Origin: an uncultured Bryobacteraceae bacterium
GTDB taxonomy: Bacteria; Acidobacteriota; Terriglobia; Bryobacterales; Bryobacteraceae
NCBI GenBank assembly: GCA_938027685.1
Contig: CALJAM010000016.1
Coordinates: forward strand, 1-64,000
DNA length: 64,000 nucleotides
Direction: 5' to 3'
Position numbers and translations under genes: made by a program. Shown here piece by piece: positions 1 to 8,839 of the stretch (positions are counted from its first letter, which is position 1; each line of letters starts with the position of its first letter). The notes beneath the pieces were generated by a model, which searched no databases, was not told where the DNA came from, and saw only the letters and a program-made list of their open reading frames with translations.

Positions 1-179
1 GCCGATTCCCTGGTGAGAAGCGACGCGTGGATGAACGTCAGCGTGGTCTCCCATTGTTCGCCCGAAGGCGAGCCCCCGTCTGCCAGTTGCGGAAAGTACA
101 GCACCGCTCCCGCACCCTCAGGTTCGATCTGGGCGGTTACGCCCCACGCGAGCACGAGCAGCAGTCCCACGAAGCGCAT
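1..179 (-). CDS. Secreted protein of unknown function, C-terminus cut by window edge
   Basis: The reading frame starts at an ATG at 179 and runs off the left edge with no stop. An AGGAGG ribosome binding site lies about 8 bases upstream. The first 17 residues form a clear signal peptide (MRFVGLLLVLAWGVTAQ). They are followed by a segment of the type LYFPQLADGG...WETTLTFIHAS, which I know as a recurrent N-terminal motif of secreted acidobacterial proteins that often carry immunoglobulin-like or cell-surface domains. Only 59 residues are visible, so no function can be given. It is divergent from the GNAT gene. Confidence 0.75.
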   Translation of the reverse strand, partial: MRFVGLLLVLAWGVTAQIEPEGAGAVLYFPQLADGGSPSGEQWETTLTFIHASLLTRES

Positions 180-311
180 GCAAAACCTCCTGAAGCCTGG
201 ATATTTTCTGCGGGGGTTTACCATTCTATCACGCCCTCGCCGCGCCGCTACCTGACCATATCGGCCGCGAGCTTCATCTGTTAGCATTGATGGGTTGCGG
301 CCGCGTAGAGC

Positions 312-1061
312 ATGTCGGACGCCCCAGGCATCGAAATACGGGTTCTTTCCACCACGGAAGAGTTCGAAAGGGCCGTCGAACTCCAGCGTGAAATCTGGGG
401 ATTTCACGAACTCGAACTGCTGCCGGTGCGCTTCTTCGTGGTGGCCGCCGGCGTGGGAGGCCAGACTTTTGGCGCCTACGATGGCGACCGCATGGTGGGC
501 TTCCTGCTCGCGATCCCGGGACTGAAGCCCACGGGCAAGCTCTACCTTCACAGCCACATGACGGGCGTTCTCGAACCCTACCGTAACCGGGGAGTGGGCC
601 GCATGCTGAAGTTGCGGCAGCGCGAGGACGCTCTGGCGCGCGGCTTCGACCTGGTCGAGTGGACCTTCGATCCCCTGGAGCTGAAAAACGCCTATTTCAA
701 CATCGAACGCCTGGGCGCGGTCGTACGCCGCTACGTACTGAACCAGTACGGAACCACCAGCAGTCACTTGCACGGCGGCCTCCCTACGGACCGCTGCGTG
801 GCCGAGTGGTGGATCCGCAGCCCGCGGGTCGAAGCTGCGATCGGAGGCAGGACGCCGCCGCGGCCGCCTGTGGAGGCCGCAATCGAAGTGCCCGTCGCGA
901 TCGCGCGCCTGCGTCGCGAAAATCCGCGAGAGGCGCGTCGCGTGCAAGCGCAAGTCAGCGCGCGGTTCCTCGAGCTGCTCGGCGAGGGGCTCGTCGTCAT
1001 CGGCTTCCAGCGCACGCCTTCGGCCGGCGTGTACCTGCTCGGCCGCTGGAGCCCGGAGTGA
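312..1061 (+). CDS. GNAT-family N-acetyltransferase (COG3375 type)
   Basis: This 249-residue protein has a GNAT fold. The acetyl-CoA pyrophosphate-binding motif is RNRGVGRMLK at residues 91-100, after the strand/turn segment around 75-90 (LYLHSHMTGVLEPY). The downstream part (EWTFDPLELKNAYFNIERLGA) is typical of the COG3375 group of predicted acetyltransferases, whose substrates are unknown. The start ATG has no strong ribosome binding site. The gene ends 6 bases before menC, so the two are probably cotranscribed. In related genomes this acetyltransferase family is found next to menC / N-acylamino-acid racemase genes, which suggests it makes or handles an N-acyl amino acid. That link is an inference. 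Confidence 0.85.
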   Translation: MSDAPGIEIRVLSTTEEFERAVELQREIWGFHELELLPVRFFVVAAGVGGQTFGAYDGDRMVGFLLAIPGLKPTGKLYLHSHMTGVLEPYRNRGVGRMLKLRQREDALARGFDLVEWTFDPLELKNAYFNIERLGAVVRRYVLNQYGTTSSHLHGGLPTDRCVAEWWIRSPRVEAAIGGRTPPRPPVEAAIEVPVAIARLRRENPREARRVQAQVSARFLELLGEGLVVIGFQRTPSAGVYLLGRWSPE

Positions 1062-1067
1062 GTAACG

Positions 1068-2183
1068 ATGGCCTTCCTGATCGAACGCGTTCATCTGCGG
1101 GAAATCCGGATGCCGCTGGTCCGCGCCTTCGAAACCAGTTTTGGGCGCACGACTGAGCGGCGCATCCTGCTGGTGGAAGTGACTGCGGACGGGGTTTCCG
1201 GCTGGGGCGAGGTGACCGCGGGCGAGCATCCTTTCTACAACGAGGAGTGGACGGACTCGGCCTGGTTCATCTTGCGGGACTACGCCGCGCCGCATCTGGT
1301 GGGCCGGCGCCTGGAAAGCGCGGCCGATGTGGCGCCCCTGCTGAGTCGCGTGCGCGGCCACCGGATGGCCCTCGGCGGACTGGAGGCCGCTGTTTGGGAT
1401 TTCGAGGCGCGGCTCAAGGGGCTGCCGCTATACCGGCACATCGGCGGAGGCGCGCATCAGCAGATACCTTGCGGCGTCTCGATCGGCATCCAGGAGTCCG
1501 TCGACGCACTGCTCGAGCGCATCGAGCGCGAACTGGAGGCGGGCTACCAGCGCATCAAGATCAAGATCAAGCCCGGCTGGGATGTAGACATCGTGCGCGA
1601 GGTGCGGCGGCGCTTCCCGCAGATCCGCCTCATGGTGGACGCCAATTCGGCTTACACCTTGGCGGATGCCGATCACCTGCGACGTCTGGACGAGTTCTAC
1701 CTGATGATGATCGAGCAGCCGTTGGCCCACGATGATATCGTGGATCACGCCGAATTGCAGCGCCGGCTGGAAACCTCCATCTGCCTGGACGAAAGCATCC
1801 GTTCGGCGCGGCACGCCGCGCAGGCCATCCGGCTGGGCGCCTGCCGCATCATCAACATCAAGCTCGGGCGCGTGGGCGGCTTTTTGGAGGCGCGGCGCGT
1901 CCACGATGTGGCGCAGGCGGCGGGCGTTCCGGTCTGGTGCGGGGGGATGCTCGAATCGGGCGTGGGCCGGGCCCACAACATCGCGCTTTCGACGCTGCCC
2001 AACTTTCAGTTGCCGGGCGACGTGTCGGCCTCGAAACGCTACTGGGCTCGCGACATCATCCGGCCGCCAGTCGAAGTCAGCCCCGAGGGCACGATTACCG
2101 TCAGCGAGCAACCCGGCTTCGGCTACGAGCTGGATGAAGATTTCATCCGGCACATCACCGTGCGCGAGGAAAGGATCGGTTAA
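1068..2183 (+). CDS. menC: o-Succinylbenzoate synthase / N-succinylamino acid racemase
   Basis: This 371-residue enolase-superfamily enzyme belongs to the muconate-lactonizing subgroup, OSBS/NSAR family. OSBS dehydrates SHCHC to o-succinylbenzoate in menaquinone synthesis; many relatives also racemise N-succinyl amino acids. Visible residues are the KxK catalytic pair (K164, K166 in [11 protein letters not shown]), metal ligands D191 (MVDAN), E216 (IEQP) and D241 (LDES), and the second catalytic lysine K265 (NIKLGRVGG). A GGAGTGA ribosome binding site lies 7 bases before the ATG. It follows the GNAT gene by 6 bases; this pairing is common for promiscuous NSAR/OSBS enzymes, so both activities are possible. 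No other men gene is in the window. Confidence 0.88.
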   Translation: MAFLIERVHLREIRMPLVRAFETSFGRTTERRILLVEVTADGVSGWGEVTAGEHPFYNEEWTDSAWFILRDYAAPHLVGRRLESAADVAPLLSRVRGHRMALGGLEAAVWDFEARLKGLPLYRHIGGGAHQQIPCGVSIGIQESVDALLERIERELEAGYQRIKIKIKPGWDVDIVREVRRRFPQIRLMVDANSAYTLADADHLRRLDEFYLMMIEQPLAHDDIVDHAELQRRLETSICLDESIRSARHAAQAIRLGACRIINIKLGRVGGFLEARRVHDVAQAAGVPVWCGGMLESGVGRAHNIALSTLPNFQLPGDVSASKRYWARDIIRPPVEVSPEGTITVSEQPGFGYELDEDFIRHITVREERIG

Positions 2184-2214
2184 GCAGGAACCTCGCGAGC
2201 CGCCTCGCCCGGAT

Positions 2215-2889
2215 TCATCCCTGCGGCGTAAGCACGCCCGTGGTCTTCCCGCGAAAGATGCGCGACATGTGGTGTTGCAGGTACAAATTGGTGAAGAAAA
2301 AGGTCAGGATCGGGCTCAATCGCAGGCCGATCGGCTCGACCTGGTTGTAATACCCGAGCATCGAGGAACGGATGTCGAAGGCGCCCAGCCAGAAGCAGAC
2401 CGCGGCGCCGATTCGCAGCAATGCGACCAACGTTTCGGCCTGGAGTCCGGTTCTCCGCGCGATGGACCGGCCCCCCGTCGCGATCGAGAAAAAGAGCAGT
2501 ACGACGTAAAGCGCATACATCACGATGGCGTTACTCCGCGGCAGGAGTTTCCTGACCCAGGCAGCCTGGCGGAATGCCCGGTAAAGGGAGAACAAGCCGC
2601 AGGTGACAGAGCCGAGCAGCAGCACCAGGGCCCAATGCATGTTCGGAGGAAGGGGGGCGGCGCCAAGATGAGGCGTCACGACGGGCGCCGGCGCGCCGGG
2701 AACGATGGGCGGCGGAGGCACCGCCGGTGCTGCTGCGCCCAGCACCTGCGTCACCGGCATCCACTGCTCGCCCTCCCCGCTGCGCAGCAGATCGGTCGCT
2801 ACAATACTCCCCTCAGCGTAGTACCGTCGTAAATCCTCGAGACTGTAAGGGCCGTATTACCGCTGCCCACGGAACAGGTAGCACGCCAT
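2215..2889 (-). pseudogene. GYF_2-domain membrane protein interrupted by an in-frame TAA
   Basis: Reading from the ATG at 2889 gives MACYLFRGQR, then TAA at 2859-2857, then YGPYSLEDLRRYYAEG... in the same frame to the stop at 2215. The two halves together form a GYF_2 domain (aromatic start, YGPYSLEDL, ...W at about residue 43) followed by a Pro/Ala-rich linker and a membrane part with about four hydrophobic segments. The stop falls where GYF_2 proteins usually have Gln (GQQYGP), so CAA to TAA is the simplest explanation. A GAAGAGG ribosome binding site precedes ATG 2889. If the stop is real, translation could only restart at the ATG at 2760, giving 181 residues without the GYF_2 domain. It may also be a sequencing error. 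Confidence 0.72.
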
Positions 2890-2945
2890 GACGCTGCCTC
2901 TTCGGTACCGCGCGATTATACCCTTAAGGGGATGGGAGGTGTCCG

Positions 2946-3770
2946 GTGGCGCACGACGAGGCCTGGCAGTTGCGCGCGATCGGCCTGGTCCGATCCGACG
3001 TGAAAGAGCGCAAACAAATGCCGCCCCTGGGAGCGCCCGCAGCGATCGAGGTATATCCGGAATTTGCCGACGGTTTGCTTCGTTTGGAGAAGCATAGTCA
3101 CATCTGGGTGCTGGCCTGGCTGCACGGGGCTGAGCGCGATCTGCTCCAAGTGGTGCCGCGCGGCGTGCGGGCCGAAGAACCCGATGCGCTCCACGGCGTA
3201 TTCGCGGTACGCTCGCCGGTGCGGCCCAATCCCATCGGGCTGACCGTGACGCGCATCGTCCGCGTTCACGATACGCGGATCGAGGTGGCCCGCCTGGATT
3301 TCATCGACGGCACACCCGTGATCGACCTGAAGCCGTACTTTGTGAGCCGCGATCTGGTGTTCTCTGCGGCCAACCGCCAGATCGGCCGTCCGGCGAGCCG
3401 CGAGAATCTGCGCGAATCCCTTATCGAACAGGCCCTCAATTTTCACGGCGAAACCTGCCCCGATTTGGCCCTCGCCGTGCGCGTCATGGAGCATTATCGT
3501 TGGGAGGTGCTCGGCGGCAGCGATCCGGAAGGGCTGCGAGTGATCGCGCCGTGGGAGCGTGGCTGCTTAGTGGATGCGCTGATTGGCATGACCCGTGTTT
3601 CGCCCGGCCGCGGCACACTCTCGCTGCTGGCCGGGGACCGGGTTCGCCTCGAGTTGCGCGACCGGGCCCACGAGTACCTGCTGTTGCCGCTGCTGGTTTA
3701 TGACGTGGCAGCCACGCTTGCGGCCCCGGACGAGGCGCTTTTCGATTGGCGCGAGGTAACGCCCGGGTAG
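2946..3770 (+). CDS. TrmO-like tRNA methyltransferase fused to an FmdE-family domain
   Basis: This 274-residue protein has two domains. Residues about 8-135 match the TsaA/TrmO family (SAM-dependent N6-methylation of t6A37 in tRNA): AIGLVRSD, SHIWVLAWLHGA, and the signature RSPVRPNPIGLTVTRI near residue 90-105, then DFIDGTPVIDLKPY. Residues about 155-260 match the FmdE family, named after formylmethanofuran dehydrogenase subunit E: FHGETCPDLALAVRVM with the H-x-x-x-C-P pair. FmdE domains occur with metal/molybdopterin-linked functions and their role alone is unclear. The GTG start is preceded by GGGAGG 8 bases upstream. I did not name it trmO because the fusion may have changed the role. Confidence 0.82.
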   Translation: MAHDEAWQLRAIGLVRSDVKERKQMPPLGAPAAIEVYPEFADGLLRLEKHSHIWVLAWLHGAERDLLQVVPRGVRAEEPDALHGVFAVRSPVRPNPIGLTVTRIVRVHDTRIEVARLDFIDGTPVIDLKPYFVSRDLVFSAANRQIGRPASRENLRESLIEQALNFHGETCPDLALAVRVMEHYRWEVLGGSDPEGLRVIAPWERGCLVDALIGMTRVSPGRGTLSLLAGDRVRLELRDRAHEYLLLPLLVYDVAATLAAPDEALFDWREVTPG

Positions 3771-3915
3771 TTTCTGCGGTCGCGCGTCCTCTTCTCGCCG
3801 GCCGGTGCTGCGAGCGCGCGGGGACGGGCGTCGTGAGCCTTCGCACTCTTTCGCGCACAGGTTGCCAGGCCGCGCGTCACGGTGGCGCGCTCCGGAATCT
3901 CGGTCCGCGCGCGAA

Positions 3916-4770
3916 TCACGACCCGGTTCCCTCCCGTCGCTGCTCCAGGCGCTCGATAACCTCTTCCCAGGAGGCAGGGGCATCTTCCGTCGCCGGCAAG
4001 ATCGCTCGCGAGCGATCGAACAGCGATTCCGCCGCCAGGGTCATGATAGGGATCACGCCGAGTTCCCGCAGGGTTTCGTTGACCTGTCGCAGTTCGTGAT
4101 ACCGGCGCTCGCACGCGCCAAGGTGGGACGTGATCCAGTTGGCCGCTACTCGTTCGAAGGGATTGGCGGTCATGAACTCAGAGAGGTCGTCGAAAAGTTC
4201 CCGCGCGATGCCGGCGCGTCGGGCGGCAGTCAGCATCTCGATCAGCAGCGCTTCGAGGCCCTTCGAGAACACGCTGCGCAGCATCTTGAAGCAGGAAGCG
4301 CGGCCCGTTTCCTCGCTGAAGAAGCCGGCGTTCAGGCCGTAGCGGCAGAGCAGCTCGGCGGCGCGCCGACCCTCGGGACCGCCGGTCAGGATGCGCACCC
4401 GCGCTCCCTCGGCGCCCACGGCGCCCAATATGACGCCTTCGGCGAAGCCGGCGCCGCTTGCCCGTATGCACTCGCCGATTTCGCGCTTGACGCGAGGCGA
4501 GGTCGAGTTCAGATCCAGGTACGCCTGGCCCGGGCGGAGCAGGGGTTGCCAACGCCGGGCGACTTCGAGCGCGGTTTGCGCGGTGACGGAGGAGAGGATC
4601 CAGTCCGATCGCGCAGCGAGCTGCTCCGGCTCCAGGAACGTAACGCGCACCTTCTCCCGTATCAGATCGAACGCGGCCACATCCGCACCTCCTCGAAGCA
4701 TGACGGAGGCGAACAGCGATCCCACCTGACCAAAGCCGATGAAGCCGATCCTGATCCTCTGCTCCTGCAT
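3916..4770 (-). CDS. NAD(P)-dependent 6-phosphogluconate dehydrogenase-like oxidoreductase (DUF1932)
   Basis: This 284-residue protein begins with a Rossmann motif GFIGFGQVGSLFA at residues 9-21. The C-terminal half has the DUF1932 signature FKMLRSVFSKGLEALLIEML, in which the lysine of FKML corresponds to the catalytic lysine of beta-hydroxyacid dehydrogenases. The substrate is probably a 2- or 3-hydroxyacid; it cannot be named from sequence. I chose the ATG at 4770 because the strong GGAGGAGG site sits 8 bases before it and the family starts here, although the frame is open further upstream. It lies 37 bases after the MgtC/DUF4010 gene and is probably cotranscribed. Confidence 0.85.
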   Translation of the reverse strand: MQEQRIRIGFIGFGQVGSLFASVMLRGGADVAAFDLIREKVRVTFLEPEQLAARSDWILSSVTAQTALEVARRWQPLLRPGQAYLDLNSTSPRVKREIGECIRASGAGFAEGVILGAVGAEGARVRILTGGPEGRRAAELLCRYGLNAGFFSEETGRASCFKMLRSVFSKGLEALLIEMLTAARRAGIARELFDDLSEFMTANPFERVAANWITSHLGACERRYHELRQVNETLRELGVIPIMTLAAESLFDRSRAILPATEDAPASWEEVIERLEQRREGTGS

Positions 4771-4807
4771 CGTTCCACACCTCCTCCGGCAGCCCGATCC
4801 CTGCGGC

Positions 4808-6055
4808 TCATCGGGCAAGCGCCCAGACGGCGCCTCCTGCGGAAAAGATGGCCACAAAGCTGAGCGCCAGCCTTCGCGCGAGTCCGGGCGCTCCGGATTG
4901 CGCAGCCAGGGCCGTCTTGACCACCGCGTTGGCCGCCAGTGCGAGCAGCGCGCCCAACGCGGCGGTTCCCAGGGGCAGGCGTCCGGCATGGGCAAGATCA
5001 GCGAGAGACAGCGCCGCGGCGTCTACGTCCGCCGCGCCGCCTAGGGCGCTCACGGTGACTACGCCGGTGTTGCCGGCTGCTGCGGCCGCCGCTTTCTCCA
5101 GCAGCACGATGACGCCGAACAGAGCGCCGAAGCGCAAGGCCGGTCCCAGGCGCAACGGGTTGCGCACGCGCAACGCGGGACGCTGACCTTCCGCCGCTGT
5201 CGGGCGCCCGGTGAGACGGGTCAGCAAGAGTCCCGCCGCGGTCATCGCCGCCAGCGGCGCCGCCAAAGCCTGCCCGAGCGCCGGATTGACAGCGCTCAGG
5301 ATGACGAGCACGCGCGGGAACTGAACGGTGTTGGCCAGCAGGACGGCCTGCCAGTAAAGGCCGGCGTTCTCCGGTTCCTCGGCGCAAGTGCGGGCCAGCG
5401 AGGCCGTCGCCGCGGTCGAGGAAGCTAGCCCGCCGAACAGCCCCGCCAGACGTGCGCCGGCGCGCGGTCCGAGAAACTTTTCGACAAAGTAGCCCACGTA
5501 GGAGACCGAAGAAACCAGGATGACAAACAGCCAAACCTGCCGCGGCACGAAGACGCCCTCCGGCCCGAGGCCGCCCGCAGGCAGCACGGGATAGATGATG
5601 AAAACGAGGGCCAGGAAGCGGAGCGTGTCAGTGAATTCCTGCTCGGTGATGGTCTTACGGATGAAGTGGTGCAGGGCCCGCTTGGCCTCGAGCAGGATGG
5701 TGATGGTCACCGTCAGGCCCACGGCCAGAGTCGGACCGAAGGTGGCCTCCGGGGCGGAAGTCAAGTAGCCGAGGCAGAAGGTCGCCACCGCGGCCATCTC
5801 GGTCGTGATGCCGGAGCGCTCGGGGCTTTGGTAATGAAAGACCGCCAGAAGGGCCGCGATGGCCGCCAGCGCGGTCACCGTCAGCCAGACACTTCCCAAC
5901 AAGCCACACAGACTGCCCGTAAGCGCGATCAGGATAAAGTCCCGCACGCCGGGCTGGCGTTCCATTTCGGCGCGCGAGAACTCGCGCTCGGCGCCGATCA
6001 GAAAACCTATCAGCAAGGCAACGGCGGTCGAGCGCAACAGGTCGGCGGCTGGCAC
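4808..6055 (-). CDS. MgtC/SapB family membrane protein with DUF4010
   Basis: This 415-residue integral membrane protein has about 11-12 hydrophobic segments. The N-terminus has the MgtC/SapB pattern (ALLIGFLIGAERE..., GVRDFILIALTGSLCGLLG), and the C-terminal two thirds match DUF4010 (FLGPRAGARLAGLFGGLASSTAATASLA). MgtC-type proteins are linked to Mg2+ homeostasis and stress, but long DUF4010 proteins have no agreed function. No Mg2+ riboswitch or leader is apparent upstream. It precedes the DUF1932 dehydrogenase by 37 bases. Confidence 0.85.
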   Translation of the reverse strand: MPAADLLRSTAVALLIGFLIGAEREFSRAEMERQPGVRDFILIALTGSLCGLLGSVWLTVTALAAIAALLAVFHYQSPERSGITTEMAAVATFCLGYLTSAPEATFGPTLAVGLTVTITILLEAKRALHHFIRKTITEQEFTDTLRFLALVFIIYPVLPAGGLGPEGVFVPRQVWLFVILVSSVSYVGYFVEKFLGPRAGARLAGLFGGLASSTAATASLARTCAEEPENAGLYWQAVLLANTVQFPRVLVILSAVNPALGQALAAPLAAMTAAGLLLTRLTGRPTAAEGQRPALRVRNPLRLGPALRFGALFGVIVLLEKAAAAAAGNTGVVTVSALGGAADVDAAALSLADLAHAGRLPLGTAALGALLALAANAVVKTALAAQSGAPGLARRLALSFVAIFSAGGAVWALAR

Positions 6056-6109
6056 GGGTCTACTCCCGACATGGTCATTAGAACAAAGCGCGGGCCTCGT
6101 CGCCAGCGC

Positions 6110-7315
6110 TCATTCGTAGCGCAGGGCTACGGCGGGATCCAGACGTGCGGCCCGGTTGGCCGGCAGCAGGCCGAAAATCACTCCCACGGCGAACGCCACT
6201 GCGAACGCGACCAGCACCGAGAGACGGGAGATCGGTACGCGCACCTGGGGAGCGATGAAGCGAACGCTGAGCGGGATCCCCACTCCCAGCAGGATGCCCA
6301 GCACGCCTCCGGAAACGCTGATCAGCACGGCTTCCAGCAGGAACTGCTGAAGGATGTCGCGCCGGGAGGCGCCGACGGCCATGCGCACGCCGATCTCGCG
6401 CGTTCGCTCGGTCACCGTCACCAGCATGATGTTCATGATGCCGATGCCGGAGATGACCAGTGCGATCGCCGCCACCAGGATGAGCACGATGGTCAGCGCC
6501 AGCGCGATCTGTTTGGCGGCGCCCAAAATGGCGGAGAGGTTCTCGACCGTGTAGCGCGCGCCGGGACGATGACGACTTTCAAGCAGCGCGCGCACCTGTG
6601 CGGTCACGGGTTCGACGTCCTCAGTGCGGCGCACCTGCACGTACAGCGGATCGATGCGCTCGACGGGCGTGAAATACCGCTGCACGGTGATGGGAATCAG
6701 GATGGTCTCGCGCGTCAGCTCGGAGAGTCCGAAACTTTCCACTCGCTCCTTGAAGACCCCGACGACGGTGAACTGCAGCCCGTGAATCTTGACGATCTCT
6801 CCGATGGCCGAGTGCGGGCGCCCGTAGAGACGCTGCGCCAGCTTCTCGGTGAGCAGCGCCACTTTCTGCCGCAGCGTGACGTCGCCTTCGTCGAGCGCGC
6901 GCCCGGCGAGGATGACGAGGTTGCGCACGTCCGCGTAGTAGTGGTCCGAACCCACGATGCGCACGTCCTCCTCGCGGCCCTCGATCATCATGCGGTCGAA
7001 GCTGGTCATCACGCCGGTGACCGCGCGGATGCGCCCGTCCAGCTGCGTGCGCACGGCCTCGACGTCGGACCACTTCAGGTAGTCCGCTTCCACCTCGGGC
7101 ATGTTGGAGCCGGCGGCCTCGTAGTAGGCGTAAATCATGTTCGACCCCACGCCCTGGATCTGCTCGAGTATGTACTCGCGGCTGGTCAACGAAATGGTCA
7201 CTACGAGGATGACCGAGGCGTTTCCGATCACGAGCCCCAGGGCCGTGAGCCCGGTGCGCACGGGGTTGGCGCGAAGGGCGCTGACGCTGAAGCGGAAGGC
7301 CTCGCCAAGGAACAC
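6110..7315 (-). CDS. MacB-type ABC transporter permease
   Basis: The 401-residue protein has the MacB/FtsX architecture. A first transmembrane helix (residues about 20-42) is followed by a large periplasmic MacB_PCD domain (about 45-260) and three C-terminal helices. The conserved coupling segment is VTERTREIGVRMAVGAS, and the end is PANRAARLDPAVALRYE, the usual MacB permease C-terminus. Such permeases work with an ATPase and usually a membrane-fusion protein in mechanotransmission or efflux. Neither partner is adjacent: the upstream neighbour is a TPR protein and the downstream one an MgtC protein, so the ATPase must be elsewhere. The next gene upstream ends about 25 bases away. Confidence 0.9.
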   Translation of the reverse strand: MFLGEAFRFSVSALRANPVRTGLTALGLVIGNASVILVVTISLTSREYILEQIQGVGSNMIYAYYEAAGSNMPEVEADYLKWSDVEAVRTQLDGRIRAVTGVMTSFDRMMIEGREEDVRIVGSDHYYADVRNLVILAGRALDEGDVTLRQKVALLTEKLAQRLYGRPHSAIGEIVKIHGLQFTVVGVFKERVESFGLSELTRETILIPITVQRYFTPVERIDPLYVQVRRTEDVEPVTAQVRALLESRHRPGARYTVENLSAILGAAKQIALALTIVLILVAAIALVISGIGIMNIMLVTVTERTREIGVRMAVGASRRDILQQFLLEAVLISVSGGVLGILLGVGIPLSVRFIAPQVRVPISRLSVLVAFAVAFAVGVIFGLLPANRAARLDPAVALRYE

Positions 7316-7340
7316 GGTTCAGTCGCCGAGTTCCATGGTA

Positions 7341-8204
7341 TCAGGAGAGCTGCCTCAGAAGCCGCTCGGCTTCCCGGCGAGGCGGATCGTCGGGCGTTAG
7401 AGGAGAGGCCAGGTATTCGCGCAGCAGGCGCCGCGCCTCGTCGAGGTTGCGACCCGCCTGGATGTACATGGCCGCACGCTCGAACTTCAGGCGGGCGCTG
7501 CCGGGAGCGATCTTCTCAGCCTGGGCAAGCAGCGCCTCGCTTTCCTCGAAGCGACGCTGTTTGGCCAGGAACCGCGCCAGATCGATCACGCGACCGAGCT
7601 GACGAGGCGCCTGCTCCAGCGCCAGGCGCAGATGCTGCTCCGCGCGGGCGAATTCCCTTCGCTTCTCGGCCAGGCGCGCCTCGGCGTAGTGACGCTCTGC
7701 GGGGTCCAGTCGTCCGATCCGTTCGAGCAGCGCCGCAGCCCTCTCGAGTCCCCCGCCCAGGAAGCCGGGCGCTTCGAGGTAATACTCGAAAAGGTCGTTG
7801 ACGGCCTCGATGTTGTCGGGATCCAGCTGAACGGCCCGCTCGAAGTGCTCGCGCGCCTTGCGCGCCAGCCCGGGCGCGGTCAGGAAACTGGACGTCTCCG
7901 CACGGCGGCCATAAGCCCGGCCGAGCCAGTGGTGGTAACGGGCGTTCAATGGATCGGCGGCCACTGCCTTCTCGAAACATTGCGAGGCCTTCTTGTACTC
8001 GCCTTCCATGTACCAGGCCATGCCCAACAGCTCCCAGGTGGGCCCGTCCTTGACGGGGAGGGAGGAGAGCAGGGCGATGGCCTCTCGGTACTCCGTGCGC
8101 TGATACAGTTGTCGGGCGCGCTCGAGCTCCCCGGCTCCGGCAGCCGCGATCGCGGCCCAGAACCAGCCTATCAGCGCCGGCGCCAAAAGCCGCATCGCAC
8201 CCAT
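7341..8204 (-). CDS. Exported tetratricopeptide-repeat protein
   Basis: The protein has 287 residues from the ATG at 8204. I chose this start because GGAAGGA lies 9 bases upstream; a GTG at 8222 and an ATG at 8195 are alternatives. An N-terminal signal peptide (RLLAPALIGWFWAAIAAAG) is followed by at least five TPR-like units, clear at WELLGMAWYMEGEYKKASQCFEKAVAADP and ARKAREHFERAVQLDPDN. TPR proteins are scaffolds; the partner is unknown. It ends 25 bases before the MacB-type permease and may share its transcript, which would make a role beside the transporter possible. Confidence 0.85.
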   Translation of the reverse strand: MGAMRLLAPALIGWFWAAIAAAGAGELERARQLYQRTEYREAIALLSSLPVKDGPTWELLGMAWYMEGEYKKASQCFEKAVAADPLNARYHHWLGRAYGRRAETSSFLTAPGLARKAREHFERAVQLDPDNIEAVNDLFEYYLEAPGFLGGGLERAAALLERIGRLDPAERHYAEARLAEKRREFARAEQHLRLALEQAPRQLGRVIDLARFLAKQRRFEESEALLAQAEKIAPGSARLKFERAAMYIQAGRNLDEARRLLREYLASPLTPDDPPRREAERLLRQLS

Positions 8205-8222
8205 TCTATCCCGTCCTTCCAC

Positions 8223-8533
8223 ACATTTAGATGCGACTGAAGGTGAAAGGGTTTGGTGCGTCGGGCTCAGGGAGGTTTCCCAAATTGCCCGCCAGACCGA
8301 GCATGCGCAGACCTGCCGCCCGGGCGGCCTCCCCAGCCACGGTTACAGCCGGGCGGGCGCGTGTACGGCCGAACCTTCGCGCCGCCGACTGCGCCCAGCC
8401 AGGGCCCGAATACGCCGGCCGAAGGGCGCTCCGATTTGCCGTCAGCGACCGAGAACGCGAGCCTCGGCAGCGGCACTCCCGGGTTTCGCCAGGGAAGCGG
8501 CCGGCCTCGCCCGTACAATGGAACTGGGTGTCG
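8223..8533. other. Intergenic stretch without recognised gene
   Basis: This 311-base stretch separates two divergent genes. I see no convincing reading frame in it: the plus frame open through it has no family features and poor codon use. It holds a perfect 14-base palindrome GCCGCCCGGGCGGC at 8315-8328 and a TACAAT at 8513-8518, which could be a -10 box for the downstream genes but has no good -35 partner. I looked for SRP RNA, tmRNA and RNase P signatures and did not find them. Confidence 0.4.
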
Positions 8534-8830
8534 ATGATCGGTCGGGCACGGCTCCTCCTGCTTTTGGCGGTTTCGCTGGTTCGCGGTCAATGGCCGCGCG
8601 AAGAACCCGAGCCGAAGCTGCCCGGCGGCAAGTCCCAAAAGGAGGAGCTCCTCAAGGCCGATTACGAGCAATCGTTACGCGACGCCGAGCGACTGGCGAA
8701 GCTTTCTGAGGAGTTCCGCGCGGAACTGGAAAGGCAGGGCCGTCACGTGCTCTCGGTTTCAACGTTGCGCAAGATCGAGGAAATCGAGCGCCTGGCGCGC
8801 CGCATTCGCTCCAGGCTGCGTCGTTTCTGA
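8534..8830 (+). CDS. Small secreted helical protein of unknown function
   Basis: The 98-residue product starts at the ATG at 8534 with a signal peptide (ARLLLLLAVSLVRGQ). The rest is highly charged and predicted to be helical: KADYEQSLRDAERLAKLSEE and a C-terminal LRKIEEIERLARRIRSRLRR. I recognise this combination, including the Arg-rich last helix, from small uncharacterised acidobacterial proteins, but know no function. It ends 9 bases before the hydrolase-PDZ gene, so the two are probably one unit. Confidence 0.65.
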   Translation: MIGRARLLLLLAVSLVRGQWPREEPEPKLPGGKSQKEELLKADYEQSLRDAERLAKLSEEFRAELERQGRHVLSVSTLRKIEEIERLARRIRSRLRRF

Positions 8831-8839
8831 TCGTCGGCG

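Noticed and set aside
2857-2859. Recoding of TAA as Gln in this organism
   Set aside because: TAA ends other intact genes here, for example pheT at 24196-24198, so a genome-wide reassignment is excluded.
5666-7801. A 711-codon open frame on the plus strand
   Set aside because: It runs antisense to the MgtC/DUF4010 and permease genes, whose families are clear.
8315-8328. 14-base GC palindrome as terminator
   Set aside because: No T-run follows on either strand and no gene ends beside it.
8223-8533. SRP RNA or another small RNA gene in the gap
   Set aside because: The conserved GGAAGGAAGCAG-type core of SRP RNA is absent and no other RNA signature is seen.
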